Shown in pieces: positions 1 through 8,728 of a DNA stretch of 64,000 nt. The notes beneath the pieces are model-generated. The model made no database searches, was not told the origin of the DNA, and was given only the letters and a program-made list of their open reading frames with translations. The first letter of the stretch is position 1; each line of letters begins with the position of its first letter. The stretch spans positions 1 to 64,000 of the forward strand of contig JAGATC010000019.1 of NCBI GenBank assembly GCA_017621455.1. Reading direction: 5' to 3'. The stretch is from Alistipes sp. (lineage in GTDB: Bacteria; Bacteroidota; Bacteroidia; Bacteroidales; Rikenellaceae). Made by a program: the position numbers and the translations under genes.

Positions 1-122
1 ACATTAAACGCTTCAGCATTATGGCTGGATATAGAGGGGCATTAGCCAAATATATGTCGATTAATATGGATAAGATGAATCAAGGAAACTCCATATATCT
101 GCAACTTGGTGTTAGATGGTGA
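1..122 (+). CDS. C-terminal end of a probable outer-membrane beta-barrel protein (partial)
   Basis: An open frame enters from the left edge (codons in frame with base 3) and stops with TGA at 120-122. The visible 39 residues alternate polar and hydrophobic residues and end in SIYLQLGVRW. A final aromatic residue after an amphipathic strand is the usual C-terminal signature of an outer-membrane barrel recognised by the BAM machinery. The family cannot be named from so little. It converges on the lipoprotein gene at 305-1609, and nothing else is seen in the 113 bases after its stop. It could be a chance frame, but the length and strand pattern favour a real end. Confidence 0.5.
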   Translation, partial: IKRFSIMAGYRGALAKYMSINMDKMNQGNSIYLQLGVRW

Positions 123-237
123 TGTGGTTTGAGTAATTCTGTGGGTTAACAATAGTAGAAATAAGAACTTTCTTTCCGATAATGAACTTACATACAATAT
201 CAAGAAACCATTAATTATCGACCCTATCATGTAGAAT

Positions 238-283
238 AAAAAAAAACAATAAAGGAGAGGCCGTAAATAGCGGTCTCTCCTTC
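238..283 (-). terminator. Rho-independent terminator of the BACON-like lipoprotein gene
   Basis: A 12-bp stem (252-263 with 271-282, one G-T pair) and a 7-base loop are followed on the minus strand by a run of T. It lies directly downstream of the gene at 305-1609. Confidence 0.8.
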
Positions 284-304
284 GTTTTAAGTATAGGTTA
301 GTGG

Positions 305-1609
305 TTAGTCCTCCTCGATTACGCCAGTCCAGTTGCATGTGATGTTGTTACCCTTGAAGTCGTAGGCGTCGAGCGTAACGGTGTGGGTGCCGTCGCCATT
401 GTCGATAAACTCGGCCTCGCCACTCTTTATCATCGCATAGTTCTTGTAACCACTTGCGCTGCCACCACCATACTCATAGTACCAGCTACCTACGGCCTGC
501 GCATAGTTGTTGGTGAATCCAGCAACCATAACCATCTTGCCTGGGGTGTTCGAAATCTTGTACTTACCTGCAAACTTGCCATCTTTAGAGGTGTTATCTG
601 TGATGATGTCGAACTGCAGGGTGTCGCCATAAACAACACCTCCCGCCTTATTCATAATATAGATTGTGTAGTTCGAGTAGCCAGTCTGCCAGTAGTCGCC
701 CTCGTATAGCCACTTTGCACGATGCTCACCCTCGAACGTAACGTGGTGGTCCTGCTCAAGCGTAGACTGGGCCTCGCCATCCTGACCGCCTACGGGGTCG
801 TCGTTGCCACCGCCATTCTCCTCGGTAGCATCCTCAAGCTCAAGACCACCAGTGTAAGTCACCTTATGGGTAGTGCCGTCGATAACAACTTCAAGTACAA
901 TCTTGTTATCCGAAACCACCATTGTGGCGTTGTCGAGGTACTTAATCTGTATGTCCTCAACGCTATCGGCAGTGAGAATAAGCTGGCTATTCTCGCTATT
1001 GATGGTGTTAGGCGCACCGGTGTTCTTGCTATCGAAGTAGTAGATGCCGTTAGGAAGCGTTGTGCTGCCTGTAACAGGTGCAAAGGCATCAATATAGTAG
1101 TATGTGCCGTTTGTATAGGCCTGACCTGAATTGTTAAGACCCTGGTCTGAGAGGAAGAAGGCGTAGCGGTCGGCACCCTCGCCATACTTCTCGCCATAGT
1201 AGTAGCCATCAAGGCACAAAGCTGTGAATTTCACCTCCTCGCCAGAGTTGTTGCCACCATTGCCAGCGGCCTGCTCGATGATGACTGATGTGGTCTCGTT
1301 AATGTAGCTTACCTCGATGATAGCCTCACGCTTAGCACCGCTATTAGCCTTAACCTCAATGCGGATAACGCCAGTGGCAGGCTGTGTGATATTGCCAAGC
1401 ATATCCTCGCCACTAACAACCTTAGTCTTGACAACCTCGCCATCGACAGGCGATACAAGGTTATACGACACCGTCACGGTCTCGCCATTAGCACCAGCCT
1501 CAAGAACAGTGTCCGTAACAAAGAGGTGCTGCACGGCCTGCTGCTCCTTATCGCACGAAGCAAAGAGCATAACCAGGCCAATAGCCAAAATTGAAAAAAT
1601 TCTCTTCAT
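305..1609 (-). CDS. BACON-like surface lipoprotein
   Basis: A 434-residue protein with a lipoprotein signal peptide (lipobox FASC, Cys19). Residues about 28-115 look like a BACON-type Ig-like module: hydrophobic strands, a PVDG turn and a closing VIIEQAAG strand. A Gly/Asn/Glu linker leads to two beta-rich regions, the second after a GGGNDDPVGG linker at about 270. BACON modules usually sit on exported Bacteroidota proteins that contact glycans or mucin; no catalytic motif is visible, so a binding or structural role at the cell surface is inferred. Monocistronic, ending at the terminator at 238-283. Divergent from the TetR gene. Confidence 0.75.
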   Translation of the reverse strand: MKRIFSILAIGLVMLFASCDKEQQAVQHLFVTDTVLEAGANGETVTVSYNLVSPVDGEVVKTKVVSGEDMLGNITQPATGVIRIEVKANSGAKREAIIEVSYINETTSVIIEQAAGNGGNNSGEEVKFTALCLDGYYYGEKYGEGADRYAFFLSDQGLNNSGQAYTNGTYYYIDAFAPVTGSTTLPNGIYYFDSKNTGAPNTINSENSQLILTADSVEDIQIKYLDNATMVVSDNKIVLEVVIDGTTHKVTYTGGLELEDATEENGGGNDDPVGGQDGEAQSTLEQDHHVTFEGEHRAKWLYEGDYWQTGYSNYTIYIMNKAGGVVYGDTLQFDIITDNTSKDGKFAGKYKISNTPGKMVMVAGFTNNYAQAVGSWYYEYGGGSASGYKNYAMIKSGEAEFIDNGDGTHTVTLDAYDFKGNNITCNWTGVIEED

Positions 1610-1712
1610 AATTATTTATGTTATTGGTTTATCCTAACTATCAGGCGCAAAGGTATATTAAAAATCGTAATACTCCAATATAGCCTCAGCAAAAAAAAAT
1701 CAGCAAATAAGT

Positions 1713-1743
1713 TTTGCTTTAGTGAATTTATTTCATACATTTG
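1713..1743 (+). promoter_or_regulatory. Promoter of the TetR/export operon
   Basis: TTTG at 1713-1716, a 19-base spacer and TACATTTG at 1736-1743 match the Bacteroidota -33/-7 consensus exactly. Transcription would start near 1749, inside the first of two palindromes that precede the tetR start codon. Confidence 0.75.
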
Positions 1744-1745
1744 CA

Positions 1746-1773
1746 TTAACAATTCTGTTAAACAATATTGTTT
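1746..1773 (+). promoter_or_regulatory. Double palindromic operator, probably for the adjacent TetR protein
   Basis: Two inverted repeats lie between the -7 box and the start codon: TTAACA-ATTC-TGTTAA (1746-1761) and the perfect 14-bp AAACAATATTGTTT (1760-1773). Palindromes covering the transcription start next to a TetR-family gene are the normal site of autorepression. That this protein binds them is an inference. Confidence 0.65.
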
Positions 1774-1785
1774 ATAGCAATAATC

Positions 1786-2412
1786 ATGAAAAGCAACGAT
1801 AAGCAAACCAAAGAGCAAGAGATACTTAAGGCTGCTGAGCAGGAGTTTCTCACCAAGGGATATGATGGTGCCCGCACAACATCTATCGCCCAAGCGGCTG
1901 GCGTTACGCACGCCATGCTACACTACTATTTCCGCACCAAAGAGCAGCTATTCGACCGCATAGTAGAGAGCAAGTTTTCGACAATGTCGCAGTCGCTGAT
2001 TGCGATACTCGGAGACCCAACGCTTCCCATCGTCGAGCGCTTAAAAGTGGGCATCGGGGCCCACTTCGACTTTGTGGCAGAAAACCCACAGCTTCCGCGA
2101 TTCGTGATAAACGAGATTGTGTCGCGTCCCGAACGCTACGATGTACTGTACAAGCGCGTAGGCTCGGTGGTGGATAATGTCTACAATGGTCTACAAGCAG
2201 ACATCGACCGTGCGGCAGCGCGCGGAGAGATTGAGAGAGTGGATGTCAGGATGCTACTAATCAGCATCATGTCGCTTAACATATTCACCTTCTTGGCATA
2301 CCCCTTCATGGAGCCATTGATGGGCGAACTGATGGCCAATCGCGAGCGATTCATAGAGGCTCGCAAGGCTGAAAACATTGCAACAATATTGAAGAGAATC
2401 GAAAAACGATAG
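1786..2412 (+). CDS. TetR/AcrR-family transcriptional regulator of the export operon
   Basis: A 208-residue one-component regulator. The N-terminal helix-turn-helix is clear (ILKAAEQEFLTKGYDGART, then AAGVTHAMLHYYFRTKEQL at about 38-56); the C-terminal helical ligand domain is less conserved. ATG at 1786 is preferred over an in-frame upstream TTG because it begins with MKSNDKQ and lies just after the palindromic operator. It is the first gene of an operon with TolC, HlyD and ABC genes, the same pairing as CecR (YbiH) with ybhGFSR in E. coli. It probably represses the operon and is released by a transported small molecule; the ligand cannot be read from the sequence. Confidence 0.88.
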   Translation: MKSNDKQTKEQEILKAAEQEFLTKGYDGARTTSIAQAAGVTHAMLHYYFRTKEQLFDRIVESKFSTMSQSLIAILGDPTLPIVERLKVGIGAHFDFVAENPQLPRFVINEIVSRPERYDVLYKRVGSVVDNVYNGLQADIDRAAARGEIERVDVRMLLISIMSLNIFTFLAYPFMEPLMGELMANRERFIEARKAENIATILKRIEKR

Positions 2413-2417
2413 AGGCA

Positions 2418-3695
2418 ATGAAAAGACTATTAATCACGCTGTTAGCGATTACGTGCACGTTATATTCGCATGCCCAGTCGCTCGACGAATGTCGAAGATT
2501 GGCGCGGGAGCACTACCCCGCAATCAGGCAGTACGACCTTATCAACCAGACCGAGCAGTACAACCTATCCAACGCTGCACGCGCATGGATACCACAGGTT
2601 AGCCTCACGGCACAGGCTACATACCAATCGGCAACACCCACCTACCCCGAGGCATTCAGCTCAATACTTCAAGCCAACGGCATAGAGATGGCGGGAATAC
2701 GCAACGACCAGTACAAGGTGGCAATAGACATATCGCAAAACATCTGGGATGGCGGTCAGTCGAAAGCCAACCGCGCCATTGCCGAGGCTGAGACCAAAGA
2801 ACAGCGTAGCCGCCTGGATGTATCGCTCTACGACCTGCAATCAAGAGTGGATGACCTATACTTCGGAATACTGCTCCTCGACGAGCGCATGGCGCAGAGT
2901 GAAGCACTCATTGTCACTCTGGACAGCAACCTTAAGCGGATGCAGTCCTATTACGACAATGGCGTGGCTACGCAAGCAGATGTCGACGCCATTGAGGCAG
3001 AGCTGCTCACAGCCAAGCAGACGCTTGGGCAGGTGGAGTCGGCACGTGCAAGCTACCGCCGTATGCTTGAGGTGTTCATAGGCCAGCCGCTGCAAACCGA
3101 GGCACTGGAGCGCCCAGCAATGCGTGAGTTGGCATCACGCACCTCAGCACGCCCCGAACTCGACATGTTCGACGCACAGAGAGACAAGCTCGCAGCACAG
3201 CGCGATGCAATAAACACCTCAGTAATGCCCCGTTTTGCAGCATTTGCACAGGGTTACTACGGTTACCCTGGCATGGATATATTTAAGAGCATGATGAGCA
3301 CACAGTGGACACCAAATGCCATTGTTGGCGTACGCATGTCGTGGAACATCGGTGCCTTCTACACCAAGAAGAACAACCTCGCAAAGCTCCAGGTGGCTGA
3401 GAGTCAGATTGCTGTAGAGCGCGACATATTCCTCTTCAACACCGAGATGCAGACAACGCAGGAGGATGGCGAGATTATCCGTCTACGTAAGGCCTTGGAG
3501 GATGACGACCGCATCGTAGAGCTACGCCGAAGAGTGCGCATAGCGGCAGAGTCACAACTCGAGCACGACGTGATTGATGCCACCGACCTACTACGCAAGA
3601 TTACAGACGAGACAAACGCAATGCTCAACCGTAGCACGCACGAGATTGAGCTACTACAAGCAACATACAGACTTAAAAGAACACTAAATCAATAG
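2418..3695 (+). CDS. TolC-family outer-membrane channel
   Basis: A 425-residue protein with a Sec signal peptide (cleavage after SHAQ, about residue 20) and the long, heptad-rich helices of outer-membrane efflux proteins, repeated in two halves. The length fits the TolC/OEP family. It begins 5 bases after the tetR stop and ends 3 bases before the adaptor gene, so it is cotranscribed. It should form the outer-membrane exit duct for the ABC exporter encoded downstream. Having a dedicated TolC in the operon differs from E. coli ybhGFSR, which has none. Confidence 0.9.
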   Translation: MKRLLITLLAITCTLYSHAQSLDECRRLAREHYPAIRQYDLINQTEQYNLSNAARAWIPQVSLTAQATYQSATPTYPEAFSSILQANGIEMAGIRNDQYKVAIDISQNIWDGGQSKANRAIAEAETKEQRSRLDVSLYDLQSRVDDLYFGILLLDERMAQSEALIVTLDSNLKRMQSYYDNGVATQADVDAIEAELLTAKQTLGQVESARASYRRMLEVFIGQPLQTEALERPAMRELASRTSARPELDMFDAQRDKLAAQRDAINTSVMPRFAAFAQGYYGYPGMDIFKSMMSTQWTPNAIVGVRMSWNIGAFYTKKNNLAKLQVAESQIAVERDIFLFNTEMQTTQEDGEIIRLRKALEDDDRIVELRRRVRIAAESQLEHDVIDATDLLRKITDETNAMLNRSTHEIELLQATYRLKRTLNQ

Positions 3696-3698
3696 GTT

Positions 3699-4583
3699 AT
3701 GAAACAAATTGCATATATTACGTTAGCGTTGTTCACACTATCGTGTGGCAGCGAACCAGAATACGACGCCCAGGGCACGTTCGAAGCAACCGAAGTGATT
3801 GTATCATCCGAGGCTAACGGCCGAATCATGGATTTCGTAATTGAGGAGGGCATGGATATTGCTGGCGGCGAGTGCTTAGGCACCATCGACAGCATGCAGC
3901 TACACCTCCAACGCGAGCAGCTTATGGCACAGCAAGCGGCACTTCTCGCATCGCGCCCCGACGTTAACATGCAGGTATCGTCGCTACGCGAGCAGATAGC
4001 AAAGCAGCGCAGTGAGCTCCGTCGTGTCGAGAGCATGCTCAAGGATGGCGCAGCCACACAGAAGCAGTACGACGACATCGAAGCACAAATTAAGGTGCTT
4101 GAGGGTCAGTTAAATGCCACACTATCTACGCTCGACAAAAACACCGCTACCATCAACAACAATGCAGCCGCTCTTGAGGCGCAGATTGCCTCTCTCGACG
4201 ACCTTATTGCAAAGTGTCGCATCGTGTCTCCCATCAGCGGCACAGTACTCGTAAAGTATGCCGAGGCGGGAGAGCTTGCCACAGTGGGTAAGCCCCTCAT
4301 GAAGGTTGCCGACCTCAACAATATCTACCTACGTGCCTACTTCACATCAGAACAGTTAGCCAACATAACGTTGGGCGACAAGGTCAAGATTGTTGCCAAC
4401 TTCGGAGGCGACGAGCGATACGACTACGAGGGTGAGATTGTGTGGATTGCTTCCGAGAGCGAGTTTACGCCAAAGAACATACAGACGAACGACTCACGCT
4501 CGAACCTCGTCTACGCCGTGAAGATTGCCGTAAAGAATGACGGACGCCTAAAGATTGGCCTTGCGGGCGAAGTGATTTTGTAA
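3699..4583 (+). CDS. HlyD/YbhG-like periplasmic adaptor (lipoprotein)
   Basis: A 294-residue membrane-fusion protein. The signal ends in TLSC, so it is probably lipid-anchored at Cys16. A biotinyl-lipoyl half motif (about 40-65) is followed by a coiled-coil hairpin (about 67-150), the second lipoyl half (CRIVSPISGTVLVKYAEAGE, about 168-187) and a beta-barrel domain. It links an inner-membrane ABC transporter to TolC. Adjacent to tolC upstream and one base from the first ATPase gene. Most similar in layout to E. coli YbhG. Confidence 0.88.
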   Translation: MKQIAYITLALFTLSCGSEPEYDAQGTFEATEVIVSSEANGRIMDFVIEEGMDIAGGECLGTIDSMQLHLQREQLMAQQAALLASRPDVNMQVSSLREQIAKQRSELRRVESMLKDGAATQKQYDDIEAQIKVLEGQLNATLSTLDKNTATINNNAAALEAQIASLDDLIAKCRIVSPISGTVLVKYAEAGELATVGKPLMKVADLNNIYLRAYFTSEQLANITLGDKVKIVANFGGDERYDYEGEIVWIASESEFTPKNIQTNDSRSNLVYAVKIAVKNDGRLKIGLAGEVIL

Positions 4584-4584
4584 G

Positions 4585-5490
4585 ATGAAAGCCATAGAGA
4601 TAGATAACCTCTCGAAGAGCTACAACAAGGGTAAGGTGCAGGCTCTAAGCAGCGTATCGTTCGAGGTGGAGCGTGGCGAGCTTTTCGGGCTTATAGGTCC
4701 CGATGGCGCGGGTAAGACTACGCTCTTTCGACTGCTCACCACACTGCTTAGTCCCGACGCGGGTAGAGCCACGGTCGACGGCTACGACATCGTGAAGGAG
4801 TACCACGCCATACGCTCACGTGTAGGCTACATGCCTGGTCGCTTCTCGCTATACCCCGACCTCTCGGTAGAGGAGAACCTGCAATTCTTCGCTGCGCTAT
4901 TTGGCGTGAACGTAGAGGAGTCGTACGACCTTATAGCGCCCATATACAAGCAGATAGAGCCATTCCGCACACGCCGTGCAGGTAAGCTATCGGGCGGAAT
5001 GAAGCAGAAGTTAGCCCTATCGTGTGCACTGATTCACCGCCCAAGCATACTCTTTTTGGATGAGCCTACGACAGGTGTGGATGCCGTGTCACGCAGTGAG
5101 TTTTGGGATATGCTCGCAGGACTTAAGGAGCGAGGCATAACCATACTCGTCTCTACCCCCTACATGGATGAGGCATCGCGCTGCGACCGCATAGCCCTAT
5201 GCAACGAGGGACGCATACTCGGCATCGACACACCCCATGACATAGTACGCGGCTTCGACAATAGGCTCTACGGTATCAGCGCCAAGAATATGTTTACACT
5301 ATTAGAGCGTGCACGCGCAATGGAGGGAGTAGTGGAGTGTTACCCCTTTGGCCAGAGGCATCATCTGGTAGCGGATGACAGCTTCAGCGTAGAGCAATTC
5401 ACAAGGCAACTATCTGATATAGAGGGGCTGGAGATAGCAAGCGCAGAGCCCACGATTGAGGATATGTTTATAAAACTTATGAAGCGATGA
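4585..5490 (+). CDS. ABC transporter ATPase, equivalent to the N-terminal half of YbhF
   Basis: A 301-residue nucleotide-binding protein. Walker A is GPDGAGKTT (about 37-45), the signature is LSGGMKQ, Walker B is ILFLDEP, and the H-loop reads STPYMDEA, so the usual switch His is a Pro. Asp in the Walker A and loss of the H-loop His are also features I recall for the first ATPase domain of E. coli YbhF (GPDGAGKTT, STSYLDEA). The C-terminal tail (about 215-301) carries an ABC-2-type accessory region. It overlaps the next ATPase gene by 4 bases, suggesting coupled translation and a heterodimer. Confidence 0.9.
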   Translation: MKAIEIDNLSKSYNKGKVQALSSVSFEVERGELFGLIGPDGAGKTTLFRLLTTLLSPDAGRATVDGYDIVKEYHAIRSRVGYMPGRFSLYPDLSVEENLQFFAALFGVNVEESYDLIAPIYKQIEPFRTRRAGKLSGGMKQKLALSCALIHRPSILFLDEPTTGVDAVSRSEFWDMLAGLKERGITILVSTPYMDEASRCDRIALCNEGRILGIDTPHDIVRGFDNRLYGISAKNMFTLLERARAMEGVVECYPFGQRHHLVADDSFSVEQFTRQLSDIEGLEIASAEPTIEDMFIKLMKR

Positions 5491-6230
5491 ATAGCGAGAT
5501 AGTTATATCCGTACGCGAACTCACCAAGCGCTTTGGTGACTTTACAGCCGTCGACCGCATATCGTTCGACGTACATCGTGGCGAGATATTCGGTTTTCTT
5601 GGGGCCAATGGTGCAGGTAAGACCACAGCTATGCGCATGCTCTGCGGACTGAGCTACCCCACTGCGGGAAGTGGTTCGGTTGCGGGATTCGATGTCATGC
5701 GCGAGGGCGAGAAGATAAAGCGACACATAGGCTACATGAGCCAGCGATTCTCACTCTACAACGACCTCACGGTGTGGGAGAATATGCGTCTGTTTGCGGG
5801 CATATATGGTCTAAATAGGCGTGAGACCGAGGAGCGCGCCTCGGCACTGCTAAAGCGCCTTAACTTCGAGGCGGAGCGCGACACGCTCGTAGGCTCACTA
5901 CCTCTGGGCTGGAAGCAGAAGTTATCCTTCGCCATTGCCACCATTCACCGCCCCGAGGTGGTATTTCTGGACGAGCCAACAGGTGGTGTCGACCCCGTAA
6001 CGCGCCGCCAATTCTGGGAGCTTATATACGAGGCGGCAAGCGAGGGTACGACCATCTTCGTGACAACACACTACATGGACGAGGCGGAGTACTGCTCGCG
6101 CGTATCAATCATGGTAGATGGCGAGGTGCGAGCCCTCGACACCCCCGCACGCCTAAAACAACAATTTGCGGCAGAGTCGATGGACGAGGTATTCCGTACG
6201 TTGGCTCGTGGCGCACAGAGAGGAGAGTGA
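5487..6230 (+). CDS. ABC transporter ATPase, equivalent to the C-terminal half of YbhF
   Basis: A 247-residue ATPase. Walker A is GANGAGKTT, Walker B is VVFLDEP and the H-loop TTHYMDEAEYC is intact, but the signature is degenerate (LPLGWKQKL instead of LSGGQ). The same defect occurs in the second domain of YbhF (LPLGFKQ). Together with the preceding gene this makes one canonical and one degenerate ATP site, as in many asymmetric exporters. It starts inside the end of the preceding gene and is followed 4 bases later by the first permease. Confidence 0.9.
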   Translation: MNSEIVISVRELTKRFGDFTAVDRISFDVHRGEIFGFLGANGAGKTTAMRMLCGLSYPTAGSGSVAGFDVMREGEKIKRHIGYMSQRFSLYNDLTVWENMRLFAGIYGLNRRETEERASALLKRLNFEAERDTLVGSLPLGWKQKLSFAIATIHRPEVVFLDEPTGGVDPVTRRQFWELIYEAASEGTTIFVTTHYMDEAEYCSRVSIMVDGEVRALDTPARLKQQFAAESMDEVFRTLARGAQRGE

Positions 6231-6234
6231 CATA

Positions 6235-7329
6235 ATGAAACACAACTTTGGATCTTTCGTAAAAAAGGAGTCGCTGCACATACTTCGCGACAAGCGCACG
6301 ATGCTCATCGTGATGTGCATCCCCATTGTGCTGATGACGCTCTTCGGCTTCGCCATATCCACCGAGGTGAATAACATAAACGTAGCCGTCGTTGCCCCCG
6401 AGCGTACTGATGGCGTAGAGGAGTCGGTCGAACGCCTCGCGGCTAACGAATATTTTACCTTTTGCGGTTATATCTCGCAGGATGAGATAGATGCGAAGCT
6501 ACGTTCGGGCGAGGTGAGTGCCGTGGTTGTCTTTAAGTCGGACTACGACCGTCGCGGAGCACTCGCTGCACAGGGTATTGAGACTACCCCACTTATACAG
6601 CTTATCGTAGATGCCTCGAATGTCAATACGGCAAGCTCCGCAACCGCCTACCTGCAGACTATACTTCTCGGCACAGCCTCTGAGCAGTCGATGTTCGAGA
6701 CACGCATGATGTTTAACCCCGAGATGAAGTCGGCATACAACTTCGTGCCCGGAATTATGGGACTAATCTTCATTCTTGTGTGTGCGATGATGACATCAGT
6801 GTCTATCGTGCGCGAGAAGGAGATGGGCACCATGGAGGTGCTGCTCGTATCGCCCGTGCGCCCCGTGAAGATTATCTTTGCTAAGATGATACCCTACTTT
6901 GCCATCTCGTGTATCGTGCTCATAATGATACTCCTTCTTGCTCGTTTTCTGCTCGATGTGCCGATGACAGGTGGCGTATGGGGCATATTCTCCGTATCGC
7001 TGATATACCTCATGCTGTCGCTATCGCTCGGACTACTCGTATCGACAATAGCCGAGACACAGATGGCAGCACTGCTAATATCCGCCATGGTGATGATGAT
7101 GCCCATACTTATGCTCTCGGGACTGCTATTCCCTATAGAGAACCTGCCAAAGTTCTTCCAGTGGGTGTCGCACATAGTCCCCGCACGATGGTATATCGAC
7201 GCAGTACGTAAGATGATGATTCAGGGTCTACCCATCGCTGCCATATGGAAAGATGTGGCGATACTCGGAGGCATGACGGTGGCGATACTCGGCGTATCAC
7301 TCAAGAAGTTTAACGATAAACTCGAATAG
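6235..7329 (+). CDS. ABC-2 type permease, YbhS-like
   Basis: A 364-residue inner-membrane protein beginning MKHNFGSFVKKESLHILRDK. ATG at 6235 is chosen because an upstream in-frame start would lie inside the ATPase gene. One N-terminal transmembrane helix (about 22-42), a large extracytoplasmic domain (about 45-175), then five helices with the ABC-2 motif VREKEMGTMEVLLVSPVRP. This topology is typical of YhhJ/YbhS/YbhR exporters. It pairs with the following permease as the membrane core. The substrate is unknown; YbhFSR has been linked to drug and cation export. Confidence 0.9.
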   Translation: MKHNFGSFVKKESLHILRDKRTMLIVMCIPIVLMTLFGFAISTEVNNINVAVVAPERTDGVEESVERLAANEYFTFCGYISQDEIDAKLRSGEVSAVVVFKSDYDRRGALAAQGIETTPLIQLIVDASNVNTASSATAYLQTILLGTASEQSMFETRMMFNPEMKSAYNFVPGIMGLIFILVCAMMTSVSIVREKEMGTMEVLLVSPVRPVKIIFAKMIPYFAISCIVLIMILLLARFLLDVPMTGGVWGIFSVSLIYLMLSLSLGLLVSTIAETQMAALLISAMVMMMPILMLSGLLFPIENLPKFFQWVSHIVPARWYIDAVRKMMIQGLPIAAIWKDVAILGGMTVAILGVSLKKFNDKLE

Positions 7330-7332
7330 GCT

Positions 7333-8436
7333 ATGCGTACGTTTTTAGTACTGTTACAGAAGGAGTTCCTACAGATTCGACGCAACTCGTTTCTGCCAAA
7401 GCTAATCATCGCATTTCCCATCATGGTCATGCTTATCATGCCCTTGATTATGACCATGGATGTGCGCAACGTGAACGTGGCTATCGTAGACCTCGACCGC
7501 TCGACAACCTCTCGTCGCATCGCCTCACACGTGGAGGCATCGGAGTACCTTACACTCGCGCAGACAACCGCGGAATACCCCCTCGCACTGGAGGCCTTGG
7601 AGCAGGGCGATGTGGATGTAATAGTGCAGATACCCGCCGATTTTGAGCGCGACATGGCTGTATCTACGCCCGAGCATATTAGCATCACGGCAAATGCCGT
7701 AAACGCTACGAAGGGAGGCATTGGCATGCAGTATGTGGTGCAGACCATCGTCCGAACATTGGGCGAGATAGGCGGCGAGAGGGCCCCCGTGAAGGTCTCG
7801 GAGCTTATCACGGTGGAGAACCGCTACAACCCCACTCTCAACTACCGCCACTACATGATACCCGCGCTGATGATCATCCTCTTCATCCTTATCTGCGGCT
7901 TCCTGCCCGCACTAAGCATCGTGGGCGAGAAGGAGAGTGGCTCTATAGAGCAGATAAACGTCACACCCATATCGCGCTTTACATTTACGCTGGCTAAGCT
8001 CGTCCCCTACTGGATTATCGGGCTCTTTGTCGTGACGGTGGCGATGCTCATAGCGCGGTTAGTCTACGGTCTTGCGCCTGTGGGCTCGGTGTGGGCCATA
8101 TACCTTGGTGCTGTGCTCTTTATCCTTACAATCTCGGGCTTCAGCCTCACCATCGCCAACTTCTCCGACACCATGCAACAGACGATGTTCGTGATGTTCT
8201 TCTTCATCATGATATTTATGCTGATGAGCGGCCTGCTTACGCCCGTAGACTCTATGCCCGAGTGGGCACAGCGCTTTACGCTGATACTTCCTCCACGCTA
8301 CTATGTCGAGATTCTGCGCGCGGTATATCTAAAGGGCACTACCCTCTCGGAGCTTTGGATCAACTACGCGGCACTTGGCGGCTTTGCCGTGGTGTTTAAC
8401 ACCCTCGCGGCAATTACCTACAAGAAGCGCTCGTAG
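7333..8436 (+). CDS. ABC-2 type permease, YbhR-like
   Basis: A 367-residue paralogue of the preceding permease: an N-terminal helix (about 20-42), a periplasmic domain, and five further helices with the motif VGEKESGSIEQINVTPISR. It starts 3 bases after its partner and is the last gene of the operon. Two different permease subunits with two different ATPases indicate a heteromeric exporter. No hairpin terminator is obvious after the stop; the next element is the tRNA-Leu promoter. Confidence 0.9.
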   Translation: MRTFLVLLQKEFLQIRRNSFLPKLIIAFPIMVMLIMPLIMTMDVRNVNVAIVDLDRSTTSRRIASHVEASEYLTLAQTTAEYPLALEALEQGDVDVIVQIPADFERDMAVSTPEHISITANAVNATKGGIGMQYVVQTIVRTLGEIGGERAPVKVSELITVENRYNPTLNYRHYMIPALMIILFILICGFLPALSIVGEKESGSIEQINVTPISRFTFTLAKLVPYWIIGLFVVTVAMLIARLVYGLAPVGSVWAIYLGAVLFILTISGFSLTIANFSDTMQQTMFVMFFFIMIFMLMSGLLTPVDSMPEWAQRFTLILPPRYYVEILRAVYLKGTTLSELWINYAALGGFAVVFNTLAAITYKKRS

Positions 8437-8538
8437 GATATTTACAACACACTTCAATTATATCATTGACTTACAACAAATTATCAATATATATTGTAAC
8501 AAATACCACACACCTAAAGAAAAAAAGTTGCTAAAAAT

Positions 8539-8569
8539 TTTGCAGGTTTGAAAATAATGTCTACATTTG
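8539..8569 (+). promoter_or_regulatory. Promoter of tRNA-Leu
   Basis: TTTG at 8539-8542, exactly 19 bases, then TACATTTG at 8562-8569. The predicted start near 8575 leaves a short leader before the tRNA. Confidence 0.8.
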
Positions 8570-8593
8570 CACACCAAATCAGAGAAATCTGAT

Positions 8594-8677
8594 GCCCAGA
8601 TGGCGGAATCGGTAGACGCGCTGGTCTCAAACACCAGTAGGCTCACCCCTGTGCCGGTTCGACCCCGGCTCTGGGTA
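8594..8677 (+). tRNA. tRNA-Leu (anticodon CAA)
   Basis: An 84-base cloverleaf with a long variable arm, as expected for tRNA-Leu. The acceptor stem pairs GCCCAGA with TCTGGGT (one G-U), the anticodon stem is CTGGT/ACCAG with loop CTCAAAC, giving anticodon CAA, and the T arm is GCCGG-TTCGACC-CCGGC. CCA is not encoded. Followed by a strong terminator. Its 3' end from the T loop onward is duplicated at 8965-9021. Confidence 0.93.
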
Positions 8678-8683
8678 CTGAAG

Positions 8684-8715
8684 AGAGAGTAACGAGAGTT
8701 GCTCTCTTTTTTTTT
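8684..8715 (+). terminator. Terminator of tRNA-Leu
   Basis: A 10-bp stem (8684-8693 with 8698-8707, one G-U) with a GAGA loop, running into nine T. Confidence 0.9.
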
Positions 8716-8728
8716 GTGCTGTCAGTCC

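Noticed and set aside
42..338. 98-codon minus-strand frame at the left edge
   Set aside because: It overlaps the terminator and the end of the BACON-like gene, has no family features, and the plus strand carries a better outer-membrane protein end.
1786..8436. Type I protein secretion system
   Set aside because: The ATPases are not fused to membrane domains and the permeases are ABC-2 type, so this is a YbhFSR-like exporter, not an HlyB-type system.
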